Below, in pieces: positions 1 through 10,081 of a stretch of DNA of 64,000 nt. Position 1 is the first letter of the stretch, and each line of letters opens with the position of its first letter. Origin of the DNA: Marinomonas balearica (GTDB lineage: Bacteria > Pseudomonadota > Gammaproteobacteria > Pseudomonadales > Marinomonadaceae); assembly GCF_004362145.1 (NCBI RefSeq), contig NZ_SNXC01000014.1, forward strand, positions 186,001 through 250,000. The letters run 5' to 3'. A program made the position numbers and the translations under genes. A model generated the notes under the pieces. It was not told the origin of the DNA, did not search any database, and was given only the letters and a program-made list of their open reading frames with translations.

Positions 1-1
1 C

Positions 2-811
2 GAACCTGAATCGTCTGATGCGCTTGGCTTTGGCTTCCGTTGTGGTTTCTTAGGTATGTTGCACATGGAAATCATTCAAGAACGTTTAGAGCGCGAATAC
101 GATCTTGACTTGATTACAACTGCACCCACTGTAATTTATGAAATTGAACTCGCTGACGGAACGGTTGTCAGTGTAGACAGTCCTTCGAAAATGCCTGATC
201 CAGGCTCAGTTCGAGAAATGAGAGAACCGATTGTAGAAGCCAATATTCTTGTTCCTCAAGATTATTTGGGTTCGGTTATCACATTGTGTGTTGAAAAGCG
301 CGGGATCCAAAAAGACATGCAATACGTTGGCAGTCAGGTTCAATTGCGTTATCACTTGCCAATGAACGAAGTGGTAATGGATTTCTTTGACAGACTTAAA
401 TCTGCCAGTCGTGGGTTTGCATCGTTGGATTATGGTTTCCATCATTTTGAGCCAGCACCTTTATGTCGTCTGGATATATTGATTAACGGCGATCGCGTTG
501 ATGCTCTAGCGCTGATTATGCACAAAGATAACGTTCAATATAAAGGGCGTGCTTTGTGTGAAAAAATGAAAGAGTTGATTCCTCGTCAAATGTTTGATGT
601 TGCGATTCAGGGTGCTGTAGGTGCCAAGGTTATTGCTCGTACGACTGTAAAAGCGCTTCGCAAAAACGTAACAGCAAAATGTTACGGTGGCGATGTGAGC
701 CGTAAGAAAAAGCTCCTTCAGAAACAAAAAGAAGGTAAAAAGCGTATGAAGCAGGTAGGTAACGTAGAAGTTCCTCAATCAGCCTTCTTAGCGGCACTGA
801 AAGTAGATTAG
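2..811 (+). CDS. lepA: Elongation factor 4 (LepA), 3' part
   Basis: This is the C-terminal part of the ribosome-associated GTPase LepA (EF4), a translation factor that acts on ribosomes. The reading frame is open from base 2, so the gene starts upstream of the window. The first codons give [18 protein letters not shown], followed by MLHMEI, a hallmark of the LepA domain after the GTPase and domain II. The protein ends [13 protein letters not shown], matching the usual LepA C-terminal tail. About 269 residues are visible; the GTP-binding domain is outside the window. The next gene is lepB, 60 bp downstream, as in many gammaproteobacteria, so the two are probably co-transcribed. Confidence 0.97.
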   Translation, partial: EPESSDALGFGFRCGFLGMLHMEIIQERLEREYDLDLITTAPTVIYEIELADGTVVSVDSPSKMPDPGSVREMREPIVEANILVPQDYLGSVITLCVEKRGIQKDMQYVGSQVQLRYHLPMNEVVMDFFDRLKSASRGFASLDYGFHHFEPAPLCRLDILINGDRVDALALIMHKDNVQYKGRALCEKMKELIPRQMFDVAIQGAVGAKVIARTTVKALRKNVTAKCYGGDVSRKKKLLQKQKEGKKRMKQVGNVEVPQSAFLAALKVD

Positions 812-871
812 TAAAATTGGTCTTTAGTAGAGCGGCCTGACATTTTATCAGGCGTTAGTTGGAGAGATTGA

Positions 872-1699
872 ATGGCGTTTGATTTTGAGTTGATATTGGC
901 GGCAGCTTTTATCATCACAGGGATTGCGTGGGGAGTGGATCGTTTTGTTTATCACCCTAAACGTAAGCAGTTGTTGGCTGAGATGGATCCTGAAGCGGTT
1001 GCCAAATTAGATTCAAATGCACAGCAGAGGCTTGCAGACACGCCTAAGGTATTATTGGAAGTTAAATCCTATTTTATCATTATTGCCGTGATTTTTGGCC
1101 TGCGCTCATTTGTGATCGAGCCTTTTCAAATACCGTCAGGTTCAATGCTGCCTACTTTAAAGATAGGTGATTTTATTCTCGTAAATAAGTTTGAATACGG
1201 TGTGCGTTTACCTGTATTAAATACTACGATTATTCCAACCAATGAACCTAAGCGTGGCGATGTAGTTGTATTCAAATACCCAAATGATCCTAGCATCAAC
1301 TATATAAAACGTTTGGTGGGGTTACCTGGAGATAGAATCAGCTATCACAATAAGCGCTTAATGATTAACGGTAAGCTGGTGGATCAAGCGTTGCTTGAAG
1401 AGTTGCCTTATTCGTTTAATCCTAATAAAGAACCTGTAAAACTCTTCGATGAAAATTTAGATGGCGTTCATCATGAAACTTATAACAGCTACCGTTGGGA
1501 TAAGCGTCTAGAAGGTGATTGGATTGTACCTGAAGGTCATTACTTCATGATGGGTGACAATCGAGACAACAGTTCGGATAGCCGAGTATGGGGCTTTGTC
1601 CCAGAAGAGAACCTTAAAGGTCGAGCTTTTTATGTATGGATGCATTGGAGTTCATGGTTCAGTATCCCAAGCTTTAAAAATAACGGTTTAATAAATTAA
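872..1699 (+). CDS. lepB: Signal peptidase I (LepB)
   Basis: Membrane-bound signal peptidase I, which removes signal peptides from exported proteins on the periplasmic face. The protein has 275 residues. There are hydrophobic segments at about residues 6-24 and 66-82, then the catalytic region. The nucleophile lies in IPSGSMLPT (Ser91) and the general-base lysine in [11 protein letters not shown] (Lys146). The C-terminal [18 protein letters not shown] box is also present. All key residues are intact. The start is an ATG preceded by GGAGAG. It sits between lepA and rnc, the classic lepA-lepB-rnc-era-recO arrangement. Confidence 0.98.
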   Translation: MAFDFELILAAAFIITGIAWGVDRFVYHPKRKQLLAEMDPEAVAKLDSNAQQRLADTPKVLLEVKSYFIIIAVIFGLRSFVIEPFQIPSGSMLPTLKIGDFILVNKFEYGVRLPVLNTTIIPTNEPKRGDVVVFKYPNDPSINYIKRLVGLPGDRISYHNKRLMINGKLVDQALLEELPYSFNPNKEPVKLFDENLDGVHHETYNSYRWDKRLEGDWIVPEGHYFMMGDNRDNSSDSRVWGFVPEENLKGRAFYVWMHWSSWFSIPSFKNNGLIN

Positions 1700-1712
1700 T
1701 TTTGGAGACATT

Positions 1713-2399
1713 TTGAGTTCACTGTATCAGAAGCTTTGTCGGCGGATAGGTTATTTTTTCGCTGACTTAGGCTTGCTAGAACTGGCTTTAACACATCGCA
1801 GTTATGGCGGAAAAAACAACGAACGCTTAGAGTTTTTAGGTGATTCGATTTTAAACTATGTTATCGCTGAAGATCTTTTTCATCGTTTTCCAAAAGCGAA
1901 AGAAGGTGAACTGAGTCGGCTTAGAGCGTCGTTGGTTAAAGGTGACACATTAGCTGAGCTTGCGCGTGAATTTCAGTTAGGAGACTTTCTGAAACTGGGA
2001 GCAGGGGAACTCAAGAGCGGCGGATTTAGACGGGATTCTATTTTAGCAGATGCGGTTGAAGGGATTATTGGCGCCATGTATCTGGATGCTGGAATGGACT
2101 CGTGTCGAAATCAAATATTGGAGTGGTATAAAACTCGTTTGGACGCTACATCTTTAAATGTAGTGACCAAAGACGCTAAAACCCGACTTCAAGAATATTT
2201 ACAAGCTCGAAAGTACGCCTTACCACAGTATGATGTTGTGAAAATTGATGGTGAGCCACATGACCAAACTTTTTTTGTTCACTGTCAGATCGAAGTTTTT
2301 GATCAAGCTGTTGAAGGAAAAGGTAATAGTCGCCGAATAGCAGAACAAAATGCCGCTGCTGAAGCGCTACGTCAGTTGGAAAAATCGAATGCAAAATGA
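1713..2399 (+). CDS. rnc: Ribonuclease III
   Basis: Double-strand-specific endoribonuclease that processes rRNA precursors and structured mRNAs. The protein has 228 residues. The N-terminal RNase III domain carries the signature [13 protein letters not shown]. The predicted metal-binding acids are Glu40, Asp44, Asp113 and Glu116. The C-terminal third, from about residue 155 ([11 protein letters not shown]), is the double-stranded-RNA-binding domain. The start is a TTG codon with a good GGAG ribosome binding site six bases upstream; no better ATG lies in frame. The 3' end overlaps era, so the two are likely translationally coupled. Confidence 0.97.
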   Translation: MSSLYQKLCRRIGYFFADLGLLELALTHRSYGGKNNERLEFLGDSILNYVIAEDLFHRFPKAKEGELSRLRASLVKGDTLAELAREFQLGDFLKLGAGELKSGGFRRDSILADAVEGIIGAMYLDAGMDSCRNQILEWYKTRLDATSLNVVTKDAKTRLQEYLQARKYALPQYDVVKIDGEPHDQTFFVHCQIEVFDQAVEGKGNSRRIAEQNAAAEALRQLEKSNAK

Positions 2400-3357
2400 A
2401 GATCAAGACATCACACCAATGGAAGAAAGCTATTTAGATGAGAGTCACTTAGATGAGACTCATCAAGAAATAACCCATTGTGGTTTTGTAGCCATTGTTG
2501 GCCGACCTAATGTGGGTAAGTCGACTTTGATGAACCATATATTGGGTCAAAAGCTTTCCATAACGTCTCGTAAGCCTCAAACGACACGAGATCAAATATT
2601 GGGTGTGAAAACTGAAGGATCAATTCAAACGATCTATGTGGATACACCAGGACTTCATTTGGGGCAACAAAAAGCCATTAACCGATTTATGAATAAAACG
2701 GCGACTGCAGCGCTTAAAGACGTTGATGTTGTTTTGTTCGTTATTGACGCAGAGCGCTGGACCGACGAAGACGAATCTGTATTACAGAAAGTTCAATATG
2801 CTCAGTGTCCTGTTGTGCTTGTGGTCAATAAGGTTGATAACCTTGATGAGAAAGATGAGCTTTTGCCAAAACTTGCTCTCTTGTCAGAGAAAATGGAATT
2901 TGCTCAGATTGTTCCGATATCGGCGTTGAGAAATAAAAATTTAGATCGCTTGGAAAACTTGGTAGAAAGCTATATTCCTGAAGGAACGCAATACTACCCT
3001 GAAGATCAGATTACCAATAGAAGCTCTCGATTTTTGGCAGCAGAAATTGTTCGCGAAAAAATTACTCGTCAACTTGGGCAGGAAGTACCTTATGAGGTTG
3101 CTGTTCAAATTGAAGAATTCGTTTATGAAGAAAATGCGATTCATATCAGTGCTTTGATATTGGTTGAGCGTAATGGTCAAAAACGAATCTTAATTGGAGA
3201 TAAAGGCGAGAAAATCAAGTTGATTGGACGAGAAGCCCGTATTGACATGGAAAACCTGTTCCAACACAAGGTTATGTTAAATACTTGGGTTAAAGTGCGT
3301 TCTGGTTGGTCTGATGATGAGCGAGCATTGGCTAGTCTAGGTTATCAAGACAACTAG
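2389..3357 (+). CDS. era: GTPase Era
   Basis: Essential GTPase that binds 16S rRNA and helps mature the 30S subunit. From the ATG at 2389 it has 322 residues. The G1 motif GRPNVGKST is at about residues 38-46, followed by DTPGLH (G3) and NKVD (G4), and then a C-terminal KH RNA-binding domain containing [10 protein letters not shown]. The start overlaps the end of rnc by 11 bp. A GTG at 2350 is also in frame but lies deep inside rnc. About 30 acidic and polar residues precede the GTPase domain, longer than in E. coli Era. They include a repeated [10 protein letters not shown] encoded by a 15-bp tandem duplication. The exact start is less sure than the identity. Confidence 0.96.
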   Translation: MQNEDQDITPMEESYLDESHLDETHQEITHCGFVAIVGRPNVGKSTLMNHILGQKLSITSRKPQTTRDQILGVKTEGSIQTIYVDTPGLHLGQQKAINRFMNKTATAALKDVDVVLFVIDAERWTDEDESVLQKVQYAQCPVVLVVNKVDNLDEKDELLPKLALLSEKMEFAQIVPISALRNKNLDRLENLVESYIPEGTQYYPEDQITNRSSRFLAAEIVREKITRQLGQEVPYEVAVQIEEFVYEENAIHISALILVERNGQKRILIGDKGEKIKLIGREARIDMENLFQHKVMLNTWVKVRSGWSDDERALASLGYQDN

Positions 3358-3387
3358 TACTCGTATTAAATAAAGCAGGATTGGTTT

Positions 3388-4119
3388 ATGGTTGCTCATG
3401 GATATGTGATACATACGCGCACATTCCAAGAGAATAAGGTTCTAATAGACCTGCTCACGCTTGAAGCAGGGCTGTTGCGAACCGTATATCGTGTTAGTAA
3501 AAAAGAGGCTCAGGTTTTACCTGGGCCTTTTTTGCGTTATGAGCTGGAGATAGCGGGGAGAGGGGACCTGAAAACGCTCAAATCGATTGAGGGTGATGGG
3601 GCAGCTATTAAATTAGAAGGCTTATACCTATACAGCGCCATGTACGTTCATGAGATTATTGAGAAAATCGTTCCGTTAAACTTGCCACTTGAAAACATGT
3701 TTGTTTTATATGAATGGCTAGCTCAAAGCTTTGAGAAGCAGCTTCCTATTGCGCCATTATTGCGCCGATTTGAAGCGGCTTTGTTTGATGAAGTCGGTAT
3801 GAGTATTAACATGGGAATGACGGCGACGGGCCAGTTTTTAACGCCTGAGCAGATATATCAGTTCATACCTAGGTTTGGGCTGAAGCCTTATCATGGGGAG
3901 CAGCTTAAACGTGTCCCCAGTTTATTTGTCAGTGGTGACTTGGCGGCGGCATACGCAAACGGTGACTGGACAAATAAAAAAGTACTTGAAATGGCGAAGA
4001 TGCTACACCGAGATTGGTTGTTATACTTGCTGCACGGTCGTGAGTTAAATGCGAGGAAATTGTTGCCTGTTAGTGAATACGCTGGCGAGAAAATTGGCTC
4101 GGTCCCAGTATTTCGCTAA
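3388..4119 (+). CDS. recO: DNA repair protein RecO
   Basis: RecO works with RecF and RecR to load RecA onto single-stranded DNA during recombinational repair. The 243 residues match the usual family length. The N-terminal part (GYVIHTRTFQENKVLIDLLT, then LLRTVYRVSKK) is the OB-fold typical of RecO, and a helical C-terminal domain follows. The ATG is 30 bp after era. In many gammaproteobacteria pdxJ lies between recO and acpS; here acpS follows directly after about 40 bp. Confidence 0.95.
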   Translation: MVAHGYVIHTRTFQENKVLIDLLTLEAGLLRTVYRVSKKEAQVLPGPFLRYELEIAGRGDLKTLKSIEGDGAAIKLEGLYLYSAMYVHEIIEKIVPLNLPLENMFVLYEWLAQSFEKQLPIAPLLRRFEAALFDEVGMSINMGMTATGQFLTPEQIYQFIPRFGLKPYHGEQLKRVPSLFVSGDLAAAYANGDWTNKKVLEMAKMLHRDWLLYLLHGRELNARKLLPVSEYAGEKIGSVPVFR

Positions 4120-4160
4120 TGAAACCCTTTTAGTAATCCCACAAAATAGAATTAACCGAA

Positions 4161-4544
4161 ATGATTATAGGTATTGGTACTGATCTCGTTGAGATTGTTC
4201 GAATTCGCGATTCGTATGAGCGTCTTGGAGATCGCTTTGCACGGCGCATTCTAACGGAAGGCGAGTTCGAACGATTAAAAACGTTTGAGAATAAAGCGCT
4301 TGCGGCTGCATTTTTAGCAAAGCGTTTTGCAGCAAAGGAAGCCGCGGTAAAAGCACTAGGAACAGGAATTGGCCGGGGTGTGAGTTTTCAGCATTTTGAA
4401 GTGAAAAACCTTGAGTCGGGACAGCCAGTATTGACCGCCGATAAAGAAATTTCTGATCGATTTGATAAGCCGATTGCATGGCATTTAAGTTTGACTGATG
4501 AACGAGAGTACGCCCAAGCGTTTGTTATACTTGAGGCCATTTAA
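4161..4544 (+). CDS. acpS: Holo-[acyl-carrier-protein] synthase
   Basis: Transfers 4'-phosphopantetheine from coenzyme A to acyl carrier protein, which switches on fatty acid synthesis. The protein has 127 residues. The N-terminal MIIGIGTDLVEI carries the conserved Asp8, and the FAAKEAAVKALGTG motif carries Glu60, the two magnesium-binding acids of the family. The gene ends tail-to-tail with the sensor kinase on the opposite strand, and the last 20 bp of the two coding regions overlap. Confidence 0.96.
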   Translation: MIIGIGTDLVEIVRIRDSYERLGDRFARRILTEGEFERLKTFENKALAAAFLAKRFAAKEAAVKALGTGIGRGVSFQHFEVKNLESGQPVLTADKEISDRFDKPIAWHLSLTDEREYAQAFVILEAI

Positions 4545-7008
4545 CGAGAGGGGAAACATCTACGAGCGCATCAATGCTGTCGATAAAGTCTTCTAGTACG
4601 CCTTCTACCTCATCAAATTGAAGTTCTTTTAAATGCGTTTCTAAATACCCCGCATTTTTCGACAGTTCGGTCGCACCTGTGTACTTTGAACCACCGTGTA
4701 ACCTATGAACAACATGAATGAGTTTGTCTAAATCTCGTTCTTCAAAGTGATGCAAAACAAGTTTTTTGTCTGCTTCAAGTGTGGATAATAGCATTTCAAA
4801 CATGTCTTTTGCTATTTCACTTTTACCGTTTGCAATGCTCAATGCTTTGCTCATATCGAACAGGTCGCTTACTTTTTCATCGGCGAGGTCTTGATAGCTT
4901 TTTTCCGATTGACACCATTGCGTGATGGTTTCCAGTAAAATGTCTTCGTTGACTGGTTTGGTTAGATATGCGTTCATACCACTAGAGACGATTTGTTTTT
5001 GTTCGGATCCAAGCGCATGAGCGGTCAATGCCACAATCGGAGTCTGCTCATAGCTTGCCAGCTTTCTGAGATGTTGGGTTGCTTCCATTCCATCCATTTC
5101 TGGCATCTGTATATCCATTAAAATGAGATCATATTGTGTTTCCTTGGCCATCTCGATAGCCTGTTTTCCGCTGTAGGCTAAATCAATTTGTAGACCATGC
5201 GGCTCTAGCCAGTGCCCTAATAGTTGTAAGTTAATTTGCGTGTCGTCTACTGCCAGTATCTGAAGACCATTAAGTGGTGATGTGGTTTGTATTGTTTGTG
5301 ACGGTTCCGGGGTTGAATCTGCGCGAGTCAGCTCGCTTTCATAGACAATATCTTCAGAAAGGGTTTTTGGTGCTTCTAAATTTCTTAAGGCTTTATTCAA
5401 GCGGTTATGACTTATTGGTGTCATAAGTATGTCGCTGCATAAGGTGTGAAGCGCTGAGTTTTTATTTATGTCATGGGGACGTTTAGTGAGTAAAATACAC
5501 GGTAATTTGAATTGATGAGTCGCGTAGCCAACGAGCTCTTGTATTTCGTTTAATCGATCCGAATAAGAATCAATGTTAAGGAGTAAGGCATCAAGGCTTG
5601 AGTGGCTATTGAGTAGGGTTACTGTTTGCTCAAGGCTGGAGGTAAAAGAGCAATTTGCACCAATGTGGTTTAAATAGTTTTTTAAATAATTTCGGTAATT
5701 TAACGACGGTTCAAATACAAGCAGTGACTTTGAAATAGGGTCTTCTGTTTTTTGTACTTTTTGACTTGGTTTTAGAACAATAGTGAACCGGAAGTTTGAT
5801 CCTACGCCGTATTCGCTGGATACTTCAACGTTGCCGCCCATTTGCTTGACCAGCTTTTTAGTGATGACAAGTCCCAACCCCGTACCGCCGAATTTTCGAG
5901 TGGTGCTTGTGTCCACTTGTGAAAATGGCTTGAAGAGGTTGTCTAATTTATTCTCAGGTATTCCAACGCCCGTATCAATAATTTGAAACGAAAGCTTTAG
6001 TGATTCGTCTGATTTCTCATGTATCTTTACTTTGGTGCGCACGGAGCCTTCGTGCGTAAACTTTATGGCATTACCTATTAGATTGGTTAACACTTGGCGG
6101 ATTCGAACCGGGTCCCCGACGACCCATGTAGGAATGTCTAAATCAAATTCCGGAATGAGGTCAATTTCCTTCGAAGCGTTTACTAAACTTGCACTACTGA
6201 GGATTTGATAAACTTCATCAACAACATCCCTAATGTTGATATCGGTTACATCTAAATTTAGCTTACCGGCTTCAATTTTTGAAAAGTCTAAAATATCGCT
6301 AATGATGGTCAGCAAGTTCGTTGTGGATTGAGCAATTGTGTCCATATACAAGCGCTGTTGCTTGTCCAGATTGTCTTTCTGGAGGATTTGGATGTATCCC
6401 ATAATTGCATTCAAAGGTGTTCTTATTTCATGGCTAATATTGGCTAAAAACTGAGATTTGAGACGGTTTGACTCCGTTGCTTCTTTGTTGGCAATGTGAA
6501 GTTGAGCACTTTTTTCTTCTAGGCTGTCCATGTTACGGCGAATGTCTTCAGTCGCTTGGTCAATATTATTGAACATTTCATCTCGGTGGTTTTCTATTCG
6601 GGATGCTATGTCGTTAAGATCTGATTGCACTGTTGAATACTGACTTGGAAGGTTGAGACCCTTCGTGGCGCCAAAGTGCCCTTGAGTGATTTTATTGATA
6701 GTGTCAGCGATGCGTTCCATAGGGCGCAATAGGGCTGCGGTAACATTCAGCAAAGCAAAAATAGCAATGAGGTTAACAAGAAAAAAAGTACCCAGTGTCG
6801 CTGATAGGTAGCGATACTTACTCACTGTTGAAGCTTCTTTACTGGCTTCTACTTTTAGCCACCCTGATATTTGTGGCACTGAATTAGTGTTGGTGATGAA
6901 GCTCGTTGTGGGATTGTAGTCTAGATGGATGTCGATCTGTTGTACTGGAATTGACATGCCAAAGAGGTTTGTATTTTCGCTTGCCTCACGATGGTCAGTA
7001 AGTGGCAA
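4525..7008 (-). CDS. barA: BarA-type hybrid sensor kinase, main (C-terminal) part
   Basis: Hybrid sensor histidine kinase of the BarA/GacS family, the input of the BarA-UvrY (GacS-GacA) two-component system. This open part has 827 residues from an internal ATG. In order it shows a membrane segment (about 70-92), a HAMP linker, the HisKA box [14 protein letters not shown] with His193, an ATPase domain with [11 protein letters not shown] and GGTGLGL, a degenerate receiver-like stretch (about 425-535), a true receiver with Asp632 in [11 protein letters not shown], and a C-terminal HPt domain with His768 in [11 protein letters not shown]. The first membrane segment is encoded in a different frame just upstream (7038-7331). 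Together the parts would make about 935 residues, close to E. coli BarA. The apparent start at 7008 is therefore probably not the natural one. Confidence 0.9.
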   Translation of the reverse strand: MPLTDHREASENTNLFGMSIPVQQIDIHLDYNPTTSFITNTNSVPQISGWLKVEASKEASTVSKYRYLSATLGTFFLVNLIAIFALLNVTAALLRPMERIADTINKITQGHFGATKGLNLPSQYSTVQSDLNDIASRIENHRDEMFNNIDQATEDIRRNMDSLEEKSAQLHIANKEATESNRLKSQFLANISHEIRTPLNAIMGYIQILQKDNLDKQQRLYMDTIAQSTTNLLTIISDILDFSKIEAGKLNLDVTDINIRDVVDEVYQILSSASLVNASKEIDLIPEFDLDIPTWVVGDPVRIRQVLTNLIGNAIKFTHEGSVRTKVKIHEKSDESLKLSFQIIDTGVGIPENKLDNLFKPFSQVDTSTTRKFGGTGLGLVITKKLVKQMGGNVEVSSEYGVGSNFRFTIVLKPSQKVQKTEDPISKSLLVFEPSLNYRNYLKNYLNHIGANCSFTSSLEQTVTLLNSHSSLDALLLNIDSYSDRLNEIQELVGYATHQFKLPCILLTKRPHDINKNSALHTLCSDILMTPISHNRLNKALRNLEAPKTLSEDIVYESELTRADSTPEPSQTIQTTSPLNGLQILAVDDTQINLQLLGHWLEPHGLQIDLAYSGKQAIEMAKETQYDLILMDIQMPEMDGMEATQHLRKLASYEQTPIVALTAHALGSEQKQIVSSGMNAYLTKPVNEDILLETITQWCQSEKSYQDLADEKVSDLFDMSKALSIANGKSEIAKDMFEMLLSTLEADKKLVLHHFEERDLDKLIHVVHRLHGGSKYTGATELSKNAGYLETHLKELQFDEVEGVLEDFIDSIDALVDVSPLVKWPQV

Positions 7009-7037
7009 GGATGTCAGTTTACTGGATTTACCCAGAT

Positions 7038-7331
7038 CTAAGATGAGTTTTTTTCAAACGAGTAAAGTTGAACACTGTTTATGTGATCAAATTTCAACAA
7101 AATGCTGAGTAGGTGAGAAAGCATTTTTTCATCAGAGTTTGCAAGCGCATACTCAGTACTGACCACCATTTGCGTGGTAGCTTTAGTGATACCTTCTTTA
7201 AAGTTTCGGTCGATCGTTTCGAAGCGGGACAGTGTAAAAGCAACGGCCGCAATTAAACTGAATATTAAACAGGGGCAATAAATGGCAAGAAAGAGCTTGC
7301 TTCGCAAAGAAATTCTATTTAAAGCAAGCAT
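7038..7331 (-). CDS. barA: BarA-type sensor kinase, N-terminal part (frameshifted)
   Basis: This 97-residue piece starts MLALNRISLRSKLF and has one membrane segment at about residues 12-32, followed by the start of a periplasmic sensor region. That is the expected N terminus of a BarA/GacS-type kinase. It stops at TAG just after a run of seven A in the coding strand (7048-7054). Moving one base back at the run continues without a stop as [19 protein letters not shown] into the main part of the kinase. So the two pieces are one gene broken by a single-base frame change: a sequencing error, a real mutation, or ribosomal -1 frameshifting. It is convergent with acpS. Confidence 0.8.
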   Translation of the reverse strand: MLALNRISLRSKLFLAIYCPCLIFSLIAAVAFTLSRFETIDRNFKEGITKATTQMVVSTEYALANSDEKMLSHLLSILLKFDHINSVQLYSFEKNSS

Positions 7332-7364
7332 TTACATCTTCCCTAATTTTAACACGGCATTACC

Positions 7365-7589
7365 TTAATAGCAGACCAGATTTCCGTTTCCTTTGCGGCG
7401 AGCACACTCGCGTACGTAGTTTTCACAGGCCAAAGCTTTGGTTCTAGAAGGGTTTGAAATTGTTTTACATTCGCGCCACTTCTTTCTAAGATCAGCATCT
7501 TTAATGTCAGCTGAAGGACCGCCAAACATATCACAACCACTCAAAGTTAAAACAGCGGTCATAAGACCTGTAAAATAAAGCTTATGCAT
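7365..7589 (-). CDS. Small cysteine-rich lipoprotein
   Basis: Predicted 74-residue outer-membrane or periplasmic lipoprotein. The signal peptide MHKLYFTGLMTAVLTLSGC ends in the lipobox LSGC, so Cys19 would be lipidated. The mature part is short and basic, with four more cysteines spaced so that two disulfides are possible (WRECKTISNP, LACENY, RECARRKG, LVCY). The layout recalls EexN-type small lipoproteins, but that is only a resemblance. It lies just upstream of the sensor kinase on the same strand, with a gap of about 30 bp, so it may be co-transcribed with barA. Function unknown. Confidence 0.7.
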   Translation of the reverse strand: MHKLYFTGLMTAVLTLSGCDMFGGPSADIKDADLRKKWRECKTISNPSRTKALACENYVRECARRKGNGNLVCY

Positions 7590-7732
7590 TGTTTTCGTCT
7601 CCTAATGCGGAAATAAGGCTAAGGTTATAACCCTTTCGTATTTTAATCTTATTGCTAAGTACTTTCTAATACTAACATTATAGCCTGAAAGCTAGTTTCT
7701 TTTCCTACACTATTAATGTCAATAAAGTTTTT

Positions 7733-8629
7733 ATGATGGATTACCCAACGATAGAATCCCTAATAGGGAAAACACCCATAGTTCGATTACAACGAATCAA
7801 CCCAAATAAGAGTAATACAATTTTACTCAAACTAGAGGGACAAAACCCAGCAGGATCCGTGAAAGATCGCCCGGCACTGAATATGATATTACAGGCAGAA
7901 GCGCGAGGTGAAGTAAAACCGGGCGATAGCCTCATAGAAGCAACGAGTGGTAACACTGGTATTGCGTTAGCGATGGTTGCGGCAATCAAAGGTTATACCA
8001 TGCACCTAATCATGCCGGATAATATGAGTGCTGAGCGAAAATCTGCGATGACTGCGTACGGAGCGCAACTGCACTTGGTTTCGAAAGAAGAGGGTATGGA
8101 GCGTGCGCGAGATTTAGCGGTTGAAATGCAAGAAAAAGGCATAGGTAAGGTGTTAAATCAATTTGGTAATGCTGATAATCCGAGTGCACATTACTGCAGT
8201 ACTGGGCCTGAAATTTGGGAGCAAACTGACGGGAAAGTGACGCACTTCGTCAGCTCTATGGGAACCACTGGAACCATTATGGGGGTTTCTCGCTACCTTA
8301 AAGAGAAAAAAGAGAGCGTCCAAATTATTGGACTGCAACCCCAAGAAGGCAGCAGCATTCCAGGTATTAGGCGATGGCCTAAAGAATACCTTCCTACGAT
8401 TTTTGAAGAAGAGCGCGTTGATCAGGTGATGGATGTAGCGCAAATCGATGCAGAGGTAACCATGCGTCGATTAGCGAAAGAAGAAGGGATATTTTGCGGT
8501 GTATCGTCAGGAGGGTCTGTTGCAGCAGCGCTTGCTTTGTCGAAAACACTCAATAATGCCACTATCGTAGCTATTATTTGTGATCGAGGAGATCGTTACC
8601 TTTCTACCGGTGTATTCAATTCAAACTAA
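7733..8629 (+). CDS. cysM: Cysteine synthase B (O-acetylserine sulfhydrylase)
   Basis: Pyridoxal-phosphate enzyme that makes cysteine from O-acetylserine and sulfide or thiosulfate in the cytoplasm. The protein has 298 residues. The PLP lysine is Lys44 in AGSVKDRPALN. The substrate loop TSGNTG is at 71-76, and a GTTGT-type phosphate loop lies in SSMGTTGTIMG. The length and the motif around Lys44 favour CysM over CysK. Two ATGs lie side by side at the start, without a strong ribosome binding site. It is divergent from the lipoprotein/barA genes, with about 140 bp between them for promoters. Confidence 0.93.
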   Translation: MMDYPTIESLIGKTPIVRLQRINPNKSNTILLKLEGQNPAGSVKDRPALNMILQAEARGEVKPGDSLIEATSGNTGIALAMVAAIKGYTMHLIMPDNMSAERKSAMTAYGAQLHLVSKEEGMERARDLAVEMQEKGIGKVLNQFGNADNPSAHYCSTGPEIWEQTDGKVTHFVSSMGTTGTIMGVSRYLKEKKESVQIIGLQPQEGSSIPGIRRWPKEYLPTIFEEERVDQVMDVAQIDAEVTMRRLAKEEGIFCGVSSGGSVAAALALSKTLNNATIVAIICDRGDRYLSTGVFNSN

Positions 8630-8646
8630 ACGATTGATCTATAAAG

Positions 8647-8679
8647 TTGAGTCAGGCATTGTCAAATATGCTGACTCAA
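8647..8679 (+). terminator. Hairpin after cysM
   Basis: An inverted repeat TTGAGTCAG...CTGACTCAA (9 bp each side, with three further inner pairs after a one-base bulge) lies 18 bp past the cysM stop. There is no clean T run behind it, so it may end transcription weakly or protect the 3' end of the mRNA. Confidence 0.4.
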
Positions 8680-8746
8680 CCTTCTCTCATTACCTTTCTT
8701 GTGCCACTTTGCGTTACTATTGTCATCGATATGAATTAAGAGAGAG

Positions 8747-10060
8747 ATGGCGTTGAGAAAGCGTACCGGCCGTAGGCCAACTCAAAAAACAAAACAATCC
8801 CCCAGTTTTACAAAAGAATTTCTAGTAGAAGGACTTACGCACGATGCAAAAGGCGTTGCTCGTGATGACGGTAAAGTAACCTTTGTAGAAGGCGCGTTGC
8901 CAGGCGAACGCGTTGAAGCTTATGTAGTCAAACAAGGGCGTCGTTTTGATGAGGCAAAAGTAAGCAAAATATTAGAAGAGAGCGCTGATAGGGTTACTCC
9001 TGAGTGCGAACACTATTTCCAATGTGGCGGGTGCCAATTTCAACATTTGACCTACACAAAGCAAATAGATTCAAAGTTAGAATGGTTGAGAGGGCAGTTT
9101 CGCAAGCTCAATATTGGCGATATCGAATTATTGTCAAATACTTCACAACAGTATCGCCGCCGCGCCCGCCTGTCTGTATTTTCAAAAGAGGGAAAGCAGC
9201 AACTCGGATTTAGAGCGCGTAACTCTAAAGACATTGTTAATATTTCCCAGTGTTTAGTATTAACGAAACCGTTGCAGGTCGTATTCGATGCGTTTAAAGA
9301 ACGTTTTAATGAGAGTACTTTGGCTTCGCGGATAGGGCACATAGAGTTACTGGATGACAACCTTAGTACAAGCATTACAATTCGACTGTCGAGAAACGTT
9401 TCTGATGACGACCTAATTGATTGGAATAAATGGGCGGAATCTCAGAACGTTAATTTGTATTGGCAACAAGCAAATGAACAACGCTTACCCGTAGTTAATG
9501 AGCACTTTTATACCATTGATGGTTTGAAAATTTACTTTCATCCGCAGGATTTCATACAGGTCAATGGCCCTATGAATGAAAAGATGGTTGAGCAGGCAAT
9601 GAACTGGTTATCTCCTACTAAAGACGACCGGATATTAGATCTGTTTTGTGGCTCTGGTAATTTTTCATTACCTCTTGCCAAAAGAGCGGGAGAAGTCGTA
9701 GGTGTTGAAGCCTTAGAATCAATGGTTGAATATGCTAAGTCTAATGCGCGCGTAAATGAGTTGGATAATGTGACTTTTATTGCGGCGGATTTGACGAAAA
9801 CAGCGCCTAGAATATTGAAAAATAAGAAGGTGACCAAAGTATTATTAGATCCACCTCGATCAGGCGCATTTGAATTTCTAGAAACACTTGTAAAATTCAA
9901 GCCAGATCAAATTTTGTATGTTTCTTGCAATGCATCTACGTTAGCCAGGGACGCGGAATATTTGATTGCAAATGGATACCTAGTTTCACGTGTTAGTTTG
10001 ATGGAAATGTTTCCTCAAACTTCGCATTCAGAGACTATGATGTTATTGCAGCGTAAGTAG
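8747..10060 (+). CDS. rlmD: 23S rRNA (uracil-1939-C5)-methyltransferase RlmD
   Basis: Iron-sulfur, SAM-dependent enzyme that methylates U1939 of 23S rRNA. The protein has 437 residues. The basic N terminus is followed by a TRAM domain (about 20-75), then a cysteine cluster [15 protein letters not shown] that would hold the 4Fe-4S cluster with a later cysteine in ISQCLVL. The SAM motif is [16 protein letters not shown], and the catalytic cysteine sits in [13 protein letters not shown]. The gene is preceded by an AGAGAGA ribosome binding site and followed 21 bp later by relA, the common rlmD-relA-mazG order. Confidence 0.95.
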   Translation: MALRKRTGRRPTQKTKQSPSFTKEFLVEGLTHDAKGVARDDGKVTFVEGALPGERVEAYVVKQGRRFDEAKVSKILEESADRVTPECEHYFQCGGCQFQHLTYTKQIDSKLEWLRGQFRKLNIGDIELLSNTSQQYRRRARLSVFSKEGKQQLGFRARNSKDIVNISQCLVLTKPLQVVFDAFKERFNESTLASRIGHIELLDDNLSTSITIRLSRNVSDDDLIDWNKWAESQNVNLYWQQANEQRLPVVNEHFYTIDGLKIYFHPQDFIQVNGPMNEKMVEQAMNWLSPTKDDRILDLFCGSGNFSLPLAKRAGEVVGVEALESMVEYAKSNARVNELDNVTFIAADLTKTAPRILKNKKVTKVLLDPPRSGAFEFLETLVKFKPDQILYVSCNASTLARDAEYLIANGYLVSRVSLMEMFPQTSHSETMMLLQRK

Positions 10061-10081
10061 TTACTAAAAAAGGGCAAGTTA

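Noticed and set aside
835..853. GCCTGA / TCAGGC hairpin between lepA and lepB
   Set aside because: Only 6 bp with no T run; too weak to call a terminator and the genes look co-transcribed.
7349..7540. 63-codon open frame on the minus strand overlapping the Cys-rich lipoprotein
   Set aside because: It has no ribosome binding site of note, while the overlapping frame has a clear lipoprotein signal peptide.
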